Below, one piece after another: positions 25,162 through 32,600 of a DNA stretch of 64,000 nucleotides. The first letter of the stretch is position 1. Each line of letters begins with the position of its first letter. Source of the DNA: Acidimicrobiales bacterium (GTDB lineage: Bacteria; Actinomycetota; Acidimicrobiia; Acidimicrobiales; SHLQ01). The stretch covers positions 32,577-96,576 of the forward strand of contig JAHDDK010000002.1 of the NCBI GenBank assembly GCA_020629375.1. Reading direction: 5' to 3'. The position numbers and the translations under genes are program-made. The notes beneath the pieces are model-generated. The model saw nothing but the letters and a program-made list of their open reading frames with translations. It ran no database searches and was not told the DNA's origin.

Positions 25162-26625
25162 GTGATTCGTCGGGTGGCGCTCGGAGCGCTCGCGGGATTC
25201 TTGATTGCGTTCTCGTTGCCGCCGTGGGGATGGTGGCCGCTCGGTCTGATCGGCTTCGCACTCTTCGCCCACGGTTGTATCGAAGAGCGCGCACGGGACC
25301 GGTTCGTCATGGGCTACGCGGCGGGCTTCGTGTGGCTGGCGATGGGTGAACTGTGGATGTTCGACCTGACCGCGCCGGGCTACATCCTCGTGTTCGTCGT
25401 GTTCGGTGCTGGCTACAGCGTGATCGCCGCCGCGGCTGGCAGCGGCGACGGGCGGCTCGTCAAGCTTCCGGCGGGGTTCGTCTTGTACGAGTGGTTCCGG
25501 TGGACGTACCCCTTCGGTGGCGTGCCGCTGGCCACCGTGCCGATGACCCAGGTTGATTCGCCGCTCAACCATTCGCTGCCGGTTCTCGGTTCTCTCCTAC
25601 TCACGGCGGTCACCGTCGCAACGGGTTGTGCGTTGCAGCTCCTTGCAACCAGACGGTTCGACATGGCGGCAATCGTGTTCGGCCCGGTTGCACTCTCGGT
25701 GTTGCTCGGCGTCGTCTTGCCGGCAGCCTCTCCGATCGAAGAGATCGATGTGGCGATCGTGCAGGGCGGCGGGCCGCAGCGGACTCGCGCCGACACCTGT
25801 GAGAACCAGCGGGTCTTCGATCGCCATGCGGAGGCAACAGCGTCGATCGACCGCCAAGTGGACCTCGTGATGTGGCCCGAGAACGTCGTCAACCCGATCG
25901 CCGACGGCAGTCCTCTGGGACGTTGTGACGATCTGCTGTTCATGAGCGAGGCCATTGAGGCGACGGCCGAAATCGCCCGAGAGCAAAACGCCGTGCTGAT
26001 TCCGGGGTGGTTTCATTCGGCCGGAAGCGCCTCGCCAGGCAACACGGTCAACTACTCGACCGCGATCACGGCCGAAGGCGAGACGGTGAGCCGGTACGAC
26101 AAGGTGCGGATCGTGCCATTCGGGGAGTTCGTTCCGCTGCGTGGACTGATCGAACGGTTCAACGACGAGATCCCCAACCGGGACGTCTTGCAAGGCACCG
26201 GGCCGGCGGTGCTCGAGTCGCCGGTGGCGACGTTGGGGATCTCGATCTCATGGGAGATCTTCTTCGATCGGCGGGGCCGTTCGGCCATCCTCGACGGCGG
26301 CGAGATCCTGGTGAACCCGACGAACGGGTCGAGCTATTGGCTGACGATCTTGCAGTCTCAGCAAGTCGCGTCATCGCGTTTGCGGGCCATGGAGAATGAT
26401 CGCTGGGTTCTCCAGGCCGCGCCCACGGGCTTCAGCGCCATCGTGTCGCCGGACGGCCGCGTGCTCGAACGAACCGGGATCTCCGAGCAGCGGGTTCTCT
26501 ACGGCACGATCGAACGCCGGGAGGGCCTCACCCTGGCCACCCGCCTCGGTCCAGGGCCGATGCTCGGCCTGGCGATCGCTATTTATGTGGTGTCCGTCGG
26601 CAGCGCCGCCCGGCGCCGCACGTGA
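25162..26625 (+). CDS. lnt: Apolipoprotein N-acyltransferase, catalytic Cys position is Ser
   Basis: A 487-residue protein with an N-terminal membrane part (residues ~1-190, several helices such as GALAGFLIAFSLPPWGWW) followed by a nitrilase-like periplasmic domain and a C-terminal helix (LGLAIAIYVVSV). Lnt transfers an acyl chain to the amino group of the lipid-modified Cys of lipoproteins. The catalytic Glu (MWPENVVNP) and Lys (RYDKVRIVPFGEF) are present. Where the nucleophile Cys normally lies (ICYE/ICWE) the sequence reads ISWE, with a TCA serine codon. The following Glu is conserved. It may still be active with Ser or may have a different role. GTG start at 25162, 63 nt from the divergent HesB-like gene. 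Several lipoproteins in this window are potential substrates. Confidence 0.85.
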   Translation: MIRRVALGALAGFLIAFSLPPWGWWPLGLIGFALFAHGCIEERARDRFVMGYAAGFVWLAMGELWMFDLTAPGYILVFVVFGAGYSVIAAAAGSGDGRLVKLPAGFVLYEWFRWTYPFGGVPLATVPMTQVDSPLNHSLPVLGSLLLTAVTVATGCALQLLATRRFDMAAIVFGPVALSVLLGVVLPAASPIEEIDVAIVQGGGPQRTRADTCENQRVFDRHAEATASIDRQVDLVMWPENVVNPIADGSPLGRCDDLLFMSEAIEATAEIAREQNAVLIPGWFHSAGSASPGNTVNYSTAITAEGETVSRYDKVRIVPFGEFVPLRGLIERFNDEIPNRDVLQGTGPAVLESPVATLGISISWEIFFDRRGRSAILDGGEILVNPTNGSSYWLTILQSQQVASSRLRAMENDRWVLQAAPTGFSAIVSPDGRVLERTGISEQRVLYGTIERREGLTLATRLGPGPMLGLAIAIYVVSVGSAARRRT

Positions 26626-26630
26626 CTACC

Positions 26631-26661
26631 GGTCACATTGGTGTCTGACCCCGAGGTGACC
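26631..26661. repeat. 31-nt imperfect palindrome (copy 2), between convergent genes
   Basis: Begins GGTCAC, ends GTGACC, with the same GGTGTCTGACCCC core as the copy inside lhr and two mismatches overall. It lies immediately between the stops of lnt and dtd, where a hairpin could end both transcripts. No following U-run is visible, so a terminator role is not certain. Confidence 0.8.
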
Positions 26662-26666
26662 TGAAG

Positions 26667-27104
26667 TCACATCTCGACAATGACTGTTGCCGGTCCGTCG
26701 TTGACGAGGCCGACCTGCATGTCGGTCCGAAACACACCCGTTTCGACGGTCGCGCCGAGCGCTCGGAGCGCATCGACCAGCAGGTCGAAGAGCGGCTCGG
26801 CATGCTCGGGCCGAGCCGCGTTGATCCAGCTCGGCCGACGGCCCTTCCGGGTATCGCCGTACACGGTGAACTGGCTGACGAGCAGCAGCGATTGCGATGT
26901 GTCCGCCACCGAGAGATTCATGACGCCCTCTGCATCGTCCATGATGCGGAGGTTCCAGAGCTTCTCGGCGAGCTTGGGAACGGTCGACGCATCGTCGTCG
27001 TGGGTGAACCCCACGAGACAGCACAGACCAGCCCCGATTCGGCCGACTTCGGACCCCTCCGACGTCACCCACGCTTCGGCACAGCGCTGTACCACGACTC
27101 GCAT
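26667..27104 (-). CDS. dtd: D-aminoacyl-tRNA deacylase
   Basis: DTD hydrolyses D-aminoacyl-tRNAs, recycling tRNA and preventing D-residue incorporation. The 145-residue length is standard. Hallmark motifs are the N-terminal MRVVVQRC, SQFTVYGDTRKGRRP (about residue 80) and near the C-terminus the family's GxFxxDMxVxLxNDGP, seen as TGVFRTDM then VGLVNDGPAT. The frame is open further upstream but the preferred ATG at 27104 has CCGGAGG nine bases before it. Divergent from the glycosyltransferase gene, with 54 nt between starts. Confidence 0.95.
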   Translation of the reverse strand: MRVVVQRCAEAWVTSEGSEVGRIGAGLCCLVGFTHDDDASTVPKLAEKLWNLRIMDDAEGVMNLSVADTSQSLLLVSQFTVYGDTRKGRRPSWINAARPEHAEPLFDLLVDALRALGATVETGVFRTDMQVGLVNDGPATVIVEM

Positions 27105-27158
27105 CGGCCACATCCTCCGGGAATAGCGGGCGTTATCGGACGGTAGTATCAGGGCGCC

Positions 27159-28445
27159 ATGTCTGCCGATTCCGCTCCCGTCATCGATCGACCGTTGCGA
27201 ATCGCCTACCTCTCCTACCGCGGCAAGCCACACGTCGGCGGACAGGGCGTCTACACCCGGCATCTCACCAAGGCGCTGGCTGATCTCGGCCACCATGTCG
27301 AAGTGCTCGGCGGTCCGCCGTACCCAAACCTCGACGACCGGGTGCCCCTCACCAAACTGCCGAGCCTTCAGACATTCAACGATCACTTCCCGATGCGTAA
27401 ACCCCGCGTGTTCGAGCTCCAGGATCGTTGGGATTGGTTGGAGAACACGTCGTTCAACACCGGCAACTTTCCTGAGCCGATGGCGTTCTCGTGGCGGGCG
27501 TGGGACAACCTGCGCCACCGCACCGGCGAGTTCGATCTCGTGCACGACAACCAGACGCTCGGATGGGGCATTCTCGCCCTCCAGAGGCTCCTCCCGGTGC
27601 TGTCGACCATCCATCATCCGATCACCGTCGATCGACGTCTCGAGATCGATCACGCCCGGACCTGGCGGGAAGAGTTCGGCAAACGCCGTTGGTACGCCTT
27701 CACCAAGATGCAGACCCAAGTCGCCAAGCGCATGGACCGGGTGATGACGGTCTCGGAGAACTCAAAGCAGGACATTCACACCGATCATCAGGTGCCGATC
27801 GACCGCATTCATGTCGTGCCGGTCGGGGTCGACCCCGAGCTGTTCCGCCCGATGGACGGCGTCGCAAAGGTCCCGGGCCGCATCATCACGACCGCCAGCG
27901 CCGACGTCGCCATGAAGGGCCTTGTTCATCTGCTTGAGGCTGCAGCCAAGGTTCGGGCCGAACGCCACGTCGAGCTCGTGATCATCGGCAAACCGAAGGA
28001 AGGCAGTAAGACCGCGGACACGCTCCGACGGCTCGGAGAGGCCGTCACGTTCGTTTCGGGGGTGCCAGATGAGCGCATCGTCGAGCTCTACTCCGAAGCC
28101 GAACTCGCCTGTGTGCCGTCCCTCTACGAAGGCTTCTCGCTTCCTGCGATCGAGGCAATGTCTTGTGCCACACCACTCATCGCGACCACCGGTGGAGCCC
28201 TCCCGGAGGTCTGCGGCACGCATGACGAGACGTGCTTCTTCGTACCCCCCGGCGATTCGGACGCGCTCGCCGCAATGATCCTTCGCACCCTCGACGACCC
28301 CGCATTGCGCGCTCGGGTCGGCGCGACTGGCCGTCAGCGGGTCATCGATCATTGGAGCTGGAAACACACGGCTCTGAAGACCCTCGACCAGTACCACGCG
28401 CTCTTGTCCGAAACCCAGACCCGCTACGAAGCGACCGTGCGATGA
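27159..28445 (+). CDS. GT4-family (GT-B fold) glycosyltransferase
   Basis: A 428-residue retaining GT-B glycosyltransferase. The N-terminal domain starts RIAYLSYRGKPHVGGQGVYTRHLTKAL (quoted in parts; GGQGVY is the acceptor-side glycine loop), and the C-terminal domain has the VVPVGVDPELFRP hinge and the nucleotide-sugar-binding E-x7-E motif in YEGFSLPAIEAMSC. It is soluble. It leads a three-gene operon with a SAM methyltransferase and an alpha/alpha-toroid protein, which suggests assembly of a methylated glycolipid or polysaccharide; the donor sugar and acceptor are unknown. A start/promoter region with TAGTAT lies just upstream. Confidence 0.92.
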   Translation: MSADSAPVIDRPLRIAYLSYRGKPHVGGQGVYTRHLTKALADLGHHVEVLGGPPYPNLDDRVPLTKLPSLQTFNDHFPMRKPRVFELQDRWDWLENTSFNTGNFPEPMAFSWRAWDNLRHRTGEFDLVHDNQTLGWGILALQRLLPVLSTIHHPITVDRRLEIDHARTWREEFGKRRWYAFTKMQTQVAKRMDRVMTVSENSKQDIHTDHQVPIDRIHVVPVGVDPELFRPMDGVAKVPGRIITTASADVAMKGLVHLLEAAAKVRAERHVELVIIGKPKEGSKTADTLRRLGEAVTFVSGVPDERIVELYSEAELACVPSLYEGFSLPAIEAMSCATPLIATTGGALPEVCGTHDETCFFVPPGDSDALAAMILRTLDDPALRARVGATGRQRVIDHWSWKHTALKTLDQYHALLSETQTRYEATVR

Positions 28446-28482
28446 CACCGGCCTGGACGCAAGCATCGGTTCGGAAAAGACC

Positions 28483-29229
28483 GTGCTGACTGTTGATTAC
28501 GACCTCTTGCAGCTGCATGCGGGCGACCGGTTGCTCGACATCGGGTGCGGATTCGGGCGTCACAGTTACGAAGCGTTGCGACGTGGCGCGTCGGTCGTGT
28601 CGAGCGACTTCTCCATGCCCGAGTTGGTTGAGGTGCAGGCGATCGTGACGGCGATGCACGAAGGTGGCGAGTTGCCGGTCGGTGTGTCGGCGACGTCGTG
28701 CAACGCCGACGTGACTCGACTGCCGTTCCCGGACGGGAGCTTCGATCGGATCATTGCGTCGGAGATCCTCGAGCACATCGACGATGACGTGGCTGCGCTG
28801 TCGGAGCTGTTCCGGGTGCTTCGTCCGGGGGGCACGTTCGCGGCGACGGTTCCGGCTGCGCTCCCCGAGCGGATCTGCTGGAAGTTGTCCGATGAGTACT
28901 ACGCCCCGAAGGCCGAAGGTGGCCATGTCCGCATCTACGGCAAAGGCGAGTTGGCTGATCGCATGTCCGGCGCGGGTCTCGACGTGACGCACTCGCATCG
29001 GGCACATGCGCTCCATAGTCCGTACTGGTGGCTTCGGTGTGCGGTCGGTGTGAATCGGCCCACCGAAGAGCACAAACTGACCGATCTCTACAACCGCTTC
29101 TTGACCTGGGACATCATGAAACAACCAACAGCCACCAAGGTCGCTGACCAGGTCCTTAACCCCGTGCTCGGCAAGAGTCTCGTGGTGTACGCAACGAAGC
29201 CAGTCGTTGCGGAGAAGGCGGCCGCATGA
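28483..29229 (+). CDS. Class I SAM-dependent methyltransferase
   Basis: A 248-residue methyltransferase starting at GTG 28483. The SAM-binding motif I is LLDIGCGFGRHSYEAL (residues ~15-30), an acidic SSDFS follows in motif II position, and LPFPDGSFDRIIASEILEHI (quoted in parts) is motif III/IV of the ubiE-like group; VLRPGGTFAATVPA follows. Substrate unknown. It lies 38 nt after the glycosyltransferase and overlaps the next gene by 4 nt (ATGA), so the three are one operon. The missing N-terminal extension is typical of small-molecule methyltransferases. Confidence 0.9.
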   Translation: MLTVDYDLLQLHAGDRLLDIGCGFGRHSYEALRRGASVVSSDFSMPELVEVQAIVTAMHEGGELPVGVSATSCNADVTRLPFPDGSFDRIIASEILEHIDDDVAALSELFRVLRPGGTFAATVPAALPERICWKLSDEYYAPKAEGGHVRIYGKGELADRMSGAGLDVTHSHRAHALHSPYWWLRCAVGVNRPTEEHKLTDLYNRFLTWDIMKQPTATKVADQVLNPVLGKSLVVYATKPVVAEKAAA

Positions 29230-30239
29230 GTCCGTTGTTGACCCTGGATCAGATCGCGGAGACCGCTGACGGGATCGCGGAATGGCAGCTCTCCTCCGGC
29301 ATGATTCCCTGGTTTCCGGGCGGGCACGCAGACCCGTGGAACCACGTCGAGGCGGCGATGGCGCTCGCCACAGCAGGACAGATCACCGAGGCCGAGAAGG
29401 CGTACCAGTGGCTGATCGACATTCAGCACGACGATGGAGCGTGGCATCAGTACTACCTCGAGGACGAGGTCGAGCAGGACAAGTTCGACGCCAACGTCAT
29501 CGCCTATATCGCGACGGGCGTGTGGCATCACTGGCTGCTCACCGGCGACCGAGGGTTTGTCGAGACGCTGTGGCCCGTCGTCGAGAAGGCGATCGATTGG
29601 GTTTTCGATCTCCAGCAGGAGGGCGGAGAGGTCCTGTGGGCCCGACACGCTGACGGCACGCCGTGGTCGTTTGCGCTGCTGACGGGTTCGTCGTCGATGT
29701 ATCACTCGACTCGTGCGGCCCTCGCCATCGCCCGTGAGGTCGGGGCTGATCGATCGGATTGGAGCCCCCGCATCGAACGACTGGGTGAGGCGATCCGTGA
29801 GCGGCACGATTCGGCGTTCGCACCGAAGAGCCGCTGGGCGATGGATTGGTACTACCCCGTTTTGTGCGGCGCGATTACGGGCGAAGCTGCCCTCGAACGG
29901 CTCGCATCGCGTGCGGAGACGTTCGTGATGGATGGCCTCGGCGTTCGATGCGTCGGCGACCGCCCGTGGGTCACGACCGCCGAGACCTGCGAATGCGCAA
30001 TGGCGTATCTCGCGGCCGGCGATGCCGACATCGCGATGGAGCTGTTCTCTACCACCACGCCGCTCCGAACTCCCGATGGCCGGTACTGGACCGGCGAAGT
30101 TCATCCCGAGCAGGTCAACTTCCCGGGTGACGAGAAATCGACGTACTCGGCAGCGGCCGTCATCCTTGCCGACGACGCGCTCGCCGGGAGGACGGCCGCC
30201 AGCCGCCTATTCGTCGACCACGACCTTCTCCCCGTCTAG
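29226..30239 (+). CDS. Prenyltransferase/squalene-cyclase-like alpha/alpha-toroid protein
   Basis: A 337-residue soluble helical-repeat protein. It resembles the alpha/alpha-barrel of terpene cyclases and of glycoside-processing toroids, with repeats containing IPWFPGGHADPWNHVEAAMALATAG (quoted in parts), KAYQWLIDIQHDDGAW and TARYWTGE-like strands. The DxDD and QW catalytic motifs of squalene-hopene cyclase are absent. In related actinobacterial clusters such proteins sit beside a GT4 transferase and a methyltransferase, as here. It may act on a sugar or lipid acceptor; no reaction is predictable. The ATG overlaps the methyltransferase stop by 4 nt. A palindrome follows the stop at 30271. Confidence 0.72.
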   Translation: MSPLLTLDQIAETADGIAEWQLSSGMIPWFPGGHADPWNHVEAAMALATAGQITEAEKAYQWLIDIQHDDGAWHQYYLEDEVEQDKFDANVIAYIATGVWHHWLLTGDRGFVETLWPVVEKAIDWVFDLQQEGGEVLWARHADGTPWSFALLTGSSSMYHSTRAALAIAREVGADRSDWSPRIERLGEAIRERHDSAFAPKSRWAMDWYYPVLCGAITGEAALERLASRAETFVMDGLGVRCVGDRPWVTTAETCECAMAYLAAGDADIAMELFSTTTPLRTPDGRYWTGEVHPEQVNFPGDEKSTYSAAAVILADDALAGRTAASRLFVDHDLLPV

Positions 30240-30270
30240 CGCTCAGGGCGCCGTCGCCTCAGCGAGTTCA

Positions 30271-30299
30271 GTAATGCGAGGGTCTGACCCTCTCGTTAC
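30271..30299. repeat. 29-nt imperfect palindrome (related copy 3)
   Basis: Two 14-nt arms around a central T: begins GTAATGCGAGGG and ends CTCTCGTTAC, core GAGGGTCTGACCCTC. The arms pair at 12 of 14 positions. It shares GTCTGACCC and the arm-T-arm layout with the copies at 16194 and 26631, but the outer stem differs. It lies between the convergent toroid and methyltransferase genes, a terminator-like place. Confidence 0.65.
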
Positions 30300-30311
30300 A
30301 CGCGGAGCCGT

Positions 30312-30926
30312 TCAGGGGGCGCGGAGGGCTCGAAGCGAACCAACGACGTCGAACTCAATGAAGCCGTCGTCGATCGCTCGCAGGTAGATCTCGTATGGCG
30401 GCCGGCCACCGTCTGCCGGGTTCGGGAAGACGTCGTGGATCAGCAGGGTCCCGCCCGCAACGAGGTTCGGTGTCCACGACTCGTAGTCGAGGTGGGCTGG
30501 CTCTTCGCCATGCCCGCCGTCGATGAAGAGCAGCGCGAGTGGCGTCGACCAAAAGCGAGCCACCTTCGGTGAGTCGCCGACTACGGCAACCACGGTGCCT
30601 TCGAGCCCGGCATCGTGGATCGCTCGCCGAAAGATCGGCAGCGTGTCCATCTTTGCCACCTCGGGGTCGACGAGATCGGGCTCGTGATGTTCCCAACCCG
30701 CCTGATTCTCCTCGGAGCCACGGTGATGGTCGAGCGCGTAGAGGACTCGTCCGCTGTCCCGTGCCGCCGAGCCAAGGTAGGTGGCCGACTTCCCGCAGTA
30801 GCTGCCGACCTCGAGGAACGGTCCGTCGACCGGGCACTCGGCGGCCAGTCGGTGCAGGGCCTCACCCTCGTCGTCGGGCATGAATCCGCGGGCCGCGCGG
30901 GCGAACTCGAGATCTGCGGGATTCAC
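30312..30926 (-). CDS. Class I SAM-dependent methyltransferase (Methyltransf_24-like)
   Basis: A 204-residue methyltransferase. SAM motif I is FLEVGSYCGKSATYLGSAA (residues ~37-55), followed by YALDHHRGSEEN, a motif II acidic/His-rich segment common in the Methyltransf_24 group, and ALLFIDGGHGEEPAHLDYESW, the divalent-metal-binding DGxHxxxxxxxD pattern (quoted in parts). These enzymes often methylate sugar or catechol-like oxygens with Mg2+. GTG start. It follows the GtrA-like gene with a 3-nt gap, so the two form an operon; convergent with the glycosyltransferase operon. Target unknown. Confidence 0.85.
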   Translation of the reverse strand: MNPADLEFARAARGFMPDDEGEALHRLAAECPVDGPFLEVGSYCGKSATYLGSAARDSGRVLYALDHHRGSEENQAGWEHHEPDLVDPEVAKMDTLPIFRRAIHDAGLEGTVVAVVGDSPKVARFWSTPLALLFIDGGHGEEPAHLDYESWTPNLVAGGTLLIHDVFPNPADGGRPPYEIYLRAIDDGFIEFDVVGSLRALRAP

Positions 30927-30929
30927 CGG

Positions 30930-31391
30930 TCAGACGACCTCGGGGACACTCACCGAGTCGTCATCGGGCCAGAGAACCTTCTCGAGGAACGCGAACTTCA
31001 GCAACCACAGTGCTCCAAACGAGCCGACCTGAGCGGCGAGCAGAACGGGCTTGGCGTCGGTCATGAGGTCCGCGACACCGATCGCAATGGTCGACACGAC
31101 GAACCCGAAGAGGGTCATGATCCAGAAGGGCGCGACCTCGCGGGTTGTCGAATGATCACCGGATCGGCCCCACACCCATTTGCGATTGAGGTAGTACGCA
31201 GGCGGAGTCGTCGCACAGACCGAGACGAAGTTCGCGAGAACACCTGGCCAATCGAACACGAACAGTCCGATTGCGAGGGTCGTCAGCCCAACGATGTTCG
31301 AGACGATCGTGACCCCGCCAAAACGGACGAGTCGAGCCCCGTAGTCCGCCCAGAGTCGTGCCACGTCGAAACGCCGCTGGCCTCGATCCAT
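30930..31391 (-). CDS. GtrA-like family membrane protein
   Basis: A GtrA-type protein of about 153 residues with four transmembrane helices: GGVTIVSNIVGLTTLAIGLFVF, WPGVLANFVSVCATTPPAYYLNRKWVW, FWIMTLFGFVVSTIAIGVA and VGSFGALWLLKFAFLEKVLW (quoted in parts here; key motif YYLNRKWVW). GtrA-like proteins are thought to move polyprenyl-phosphate-linked sugars across the membrane for glycosylation of surface polymers. The neighbouring methyltransferase and the glycosyltransferase operon opposite fit a cell-envelope polysaccharide role. The frame is open to 31481 but overlaps the divergent gene there, so ATG 31391 is chosen. Confidence 0.85.
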   Translation of the reverse strand: MDRGQRRFDVARLWADYGARLVRFGGVTIVSNIVGLTTLAIGLFVFDWPGVLANFVSVCATTPPAYYLNRKWVWGRSGDHSTTREVAPFWIMTLFGFVVSTIAIGVADLMTDAKPVLLAAQVGSFGALWLLKFAFLEKVLWPDDDSVSVPEVV

Positions 31392-31502
31392 TGGGTCAAG
31401 AGTACGCGGCTCCGCGACAGAAGAGGCCACTTCGGCGAGACTTGAGTCGTGCGTGAGGTCACTCCCGAACGACGTCATCAATCCTCCTCCACGAGCCGAT
31501 TG

Positions 31503-32582
31503 GTGCGCTCTGTTGGTTTCTCCATCGGCATGTTGTGCGCTTGCGGTGAGGGGATCGAGGTGAGTGGCTCTCGAATGCTCACCGAACCGGAGATCTCGTC
31601 ATCGACATCGACCGCCACGTCGACGGCCGAGACCACGTTAACGACAGCAACCGTTCCGACTCCCGAGACGACGACGGTGCCTCCGACGACACGGTCGCCA
31701 ACGACCACATCGACGACTACATCGACGACGACCACGAGCGAGGTCCCGACGATAACCACGGCGCCCGCTGCGGACAACGGGCGCCCCGTGCCAGTCACGC
31801 CGACCGATCCCGCCGGACTGGCGGTCGCGTACACCGAGATCGTCTCTGCCCTCCTCGACGTGGAGACGCCAGTCGATCAGTTGCCGGATCTCGGCCATCG
31901 AGAACAGCTGATCGTCCGTACCCTGGCTCGCCAGTCCGAACTCCACGACACGGTTCTGGACGCACTGACCGACCGTCACCGAGCGATCCTCGAGCATCAC
32001 CTCGCCGCGCGGGCCTCCCTCGGTTCGCTCCATCGAAGCCCACCCCTTGCGTCGATACCGGCGTGGGAGATCATCGAACCGGCGCCTCTCGACGAGCTGA
32101 TCAGCCACTACGAACTCGCGGAGGCGAACACCGGGATCGCGTGGGAGGTCCTCGCGGGGATCAACCTGATCGAGACGGGCATGGGCCGCATCGACGGACT
32201 GAGTAGCGCCGGCGCTCAGGGGCCGATGCAGTTTTTGCCGACGACGTGGGTCGAAGTCGCACGAGGTGGCGACATCGACGACCCGGCCGACGCCATCGCC
32301 GGCGCGGCCCGCTATCTGGTCCGCCGCGGAGGCCTCGACGACATCCGAAAGGGACTGTGGGGTTACAACAACTCGGATCACTACGTGGACGCGGTCCTTA
32401 CGTACGCCGCGCTCCTGGAGTCCGAGCCGATGGCCATCCGAGGCTTCTACAACTGGGAGATCTACGTCGGGACCGAAGCCGGCACGTTGTGGCTACCAGT
32501 TGGCTTTCGGGCTGACCGACCGATCTCGGCGACCGAATGGGCGTCGACTCGACCGTGGGCGGTCACCCTGCCGAGCAGGTGA
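31503..32582 (+). CDS. Lytic transglycosylase-like lipoprotein
   Basis: From GTG 31503 the protein begins with a short signal and lipobox-like LCAC, suggesting lipid anchoring; GTG 31449 is the alternative start but overlaps the divergent frame. A Thr-rich linker (~residues 30-85) leads to a helical region and then an SLT (soluble lytic transglycosylase) domain (~210-320): the catalytic Glu lies in LAGINLIETGMGRI, and GLSSAGAQGPMQFLPTTW and a closing AARYLVRRGG / WGYNNSDHYVDAVLTYA match the family. Such enzymes cleave the glycan strand of peptidoglycan, giving 1,6-anhydro ends. It is divergent from the GtrA operon. Confidence 0.85.
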   Translation: MRSVGFSIGMLCACGEGIEVSGSRMLTEPEISSSTSTATSTAETTLTTATVPTPETTTVPPTTRSPTTTSTTTSTTTTSEVPTITTAPAADNGRPVPVTPTDPAGLAVAYTEIVSALLDVETPVDQLPDLGHREQLIVRTLARQSELHDTVLDALTDRHRAILEHHLAARASLGSLHRSPPLASIPAWEIIEPAPLDELISHYELAEANTGIAWEVLAGINLIETGMGRIDGLSSAGAQGPMQFLPTTWVEVARGGDIDDPADAIAGAARYLVRRGGLDDIRKGLWGYNNSDHYVDAVLTYAALLESEPMAIRGFYNWEIYVGTEAGTLWLPVGFRADRPISATEWASTRPWAVTLPSR

Positions 32583-32600
32583 ACCCGGCGGAAGCCAGAC

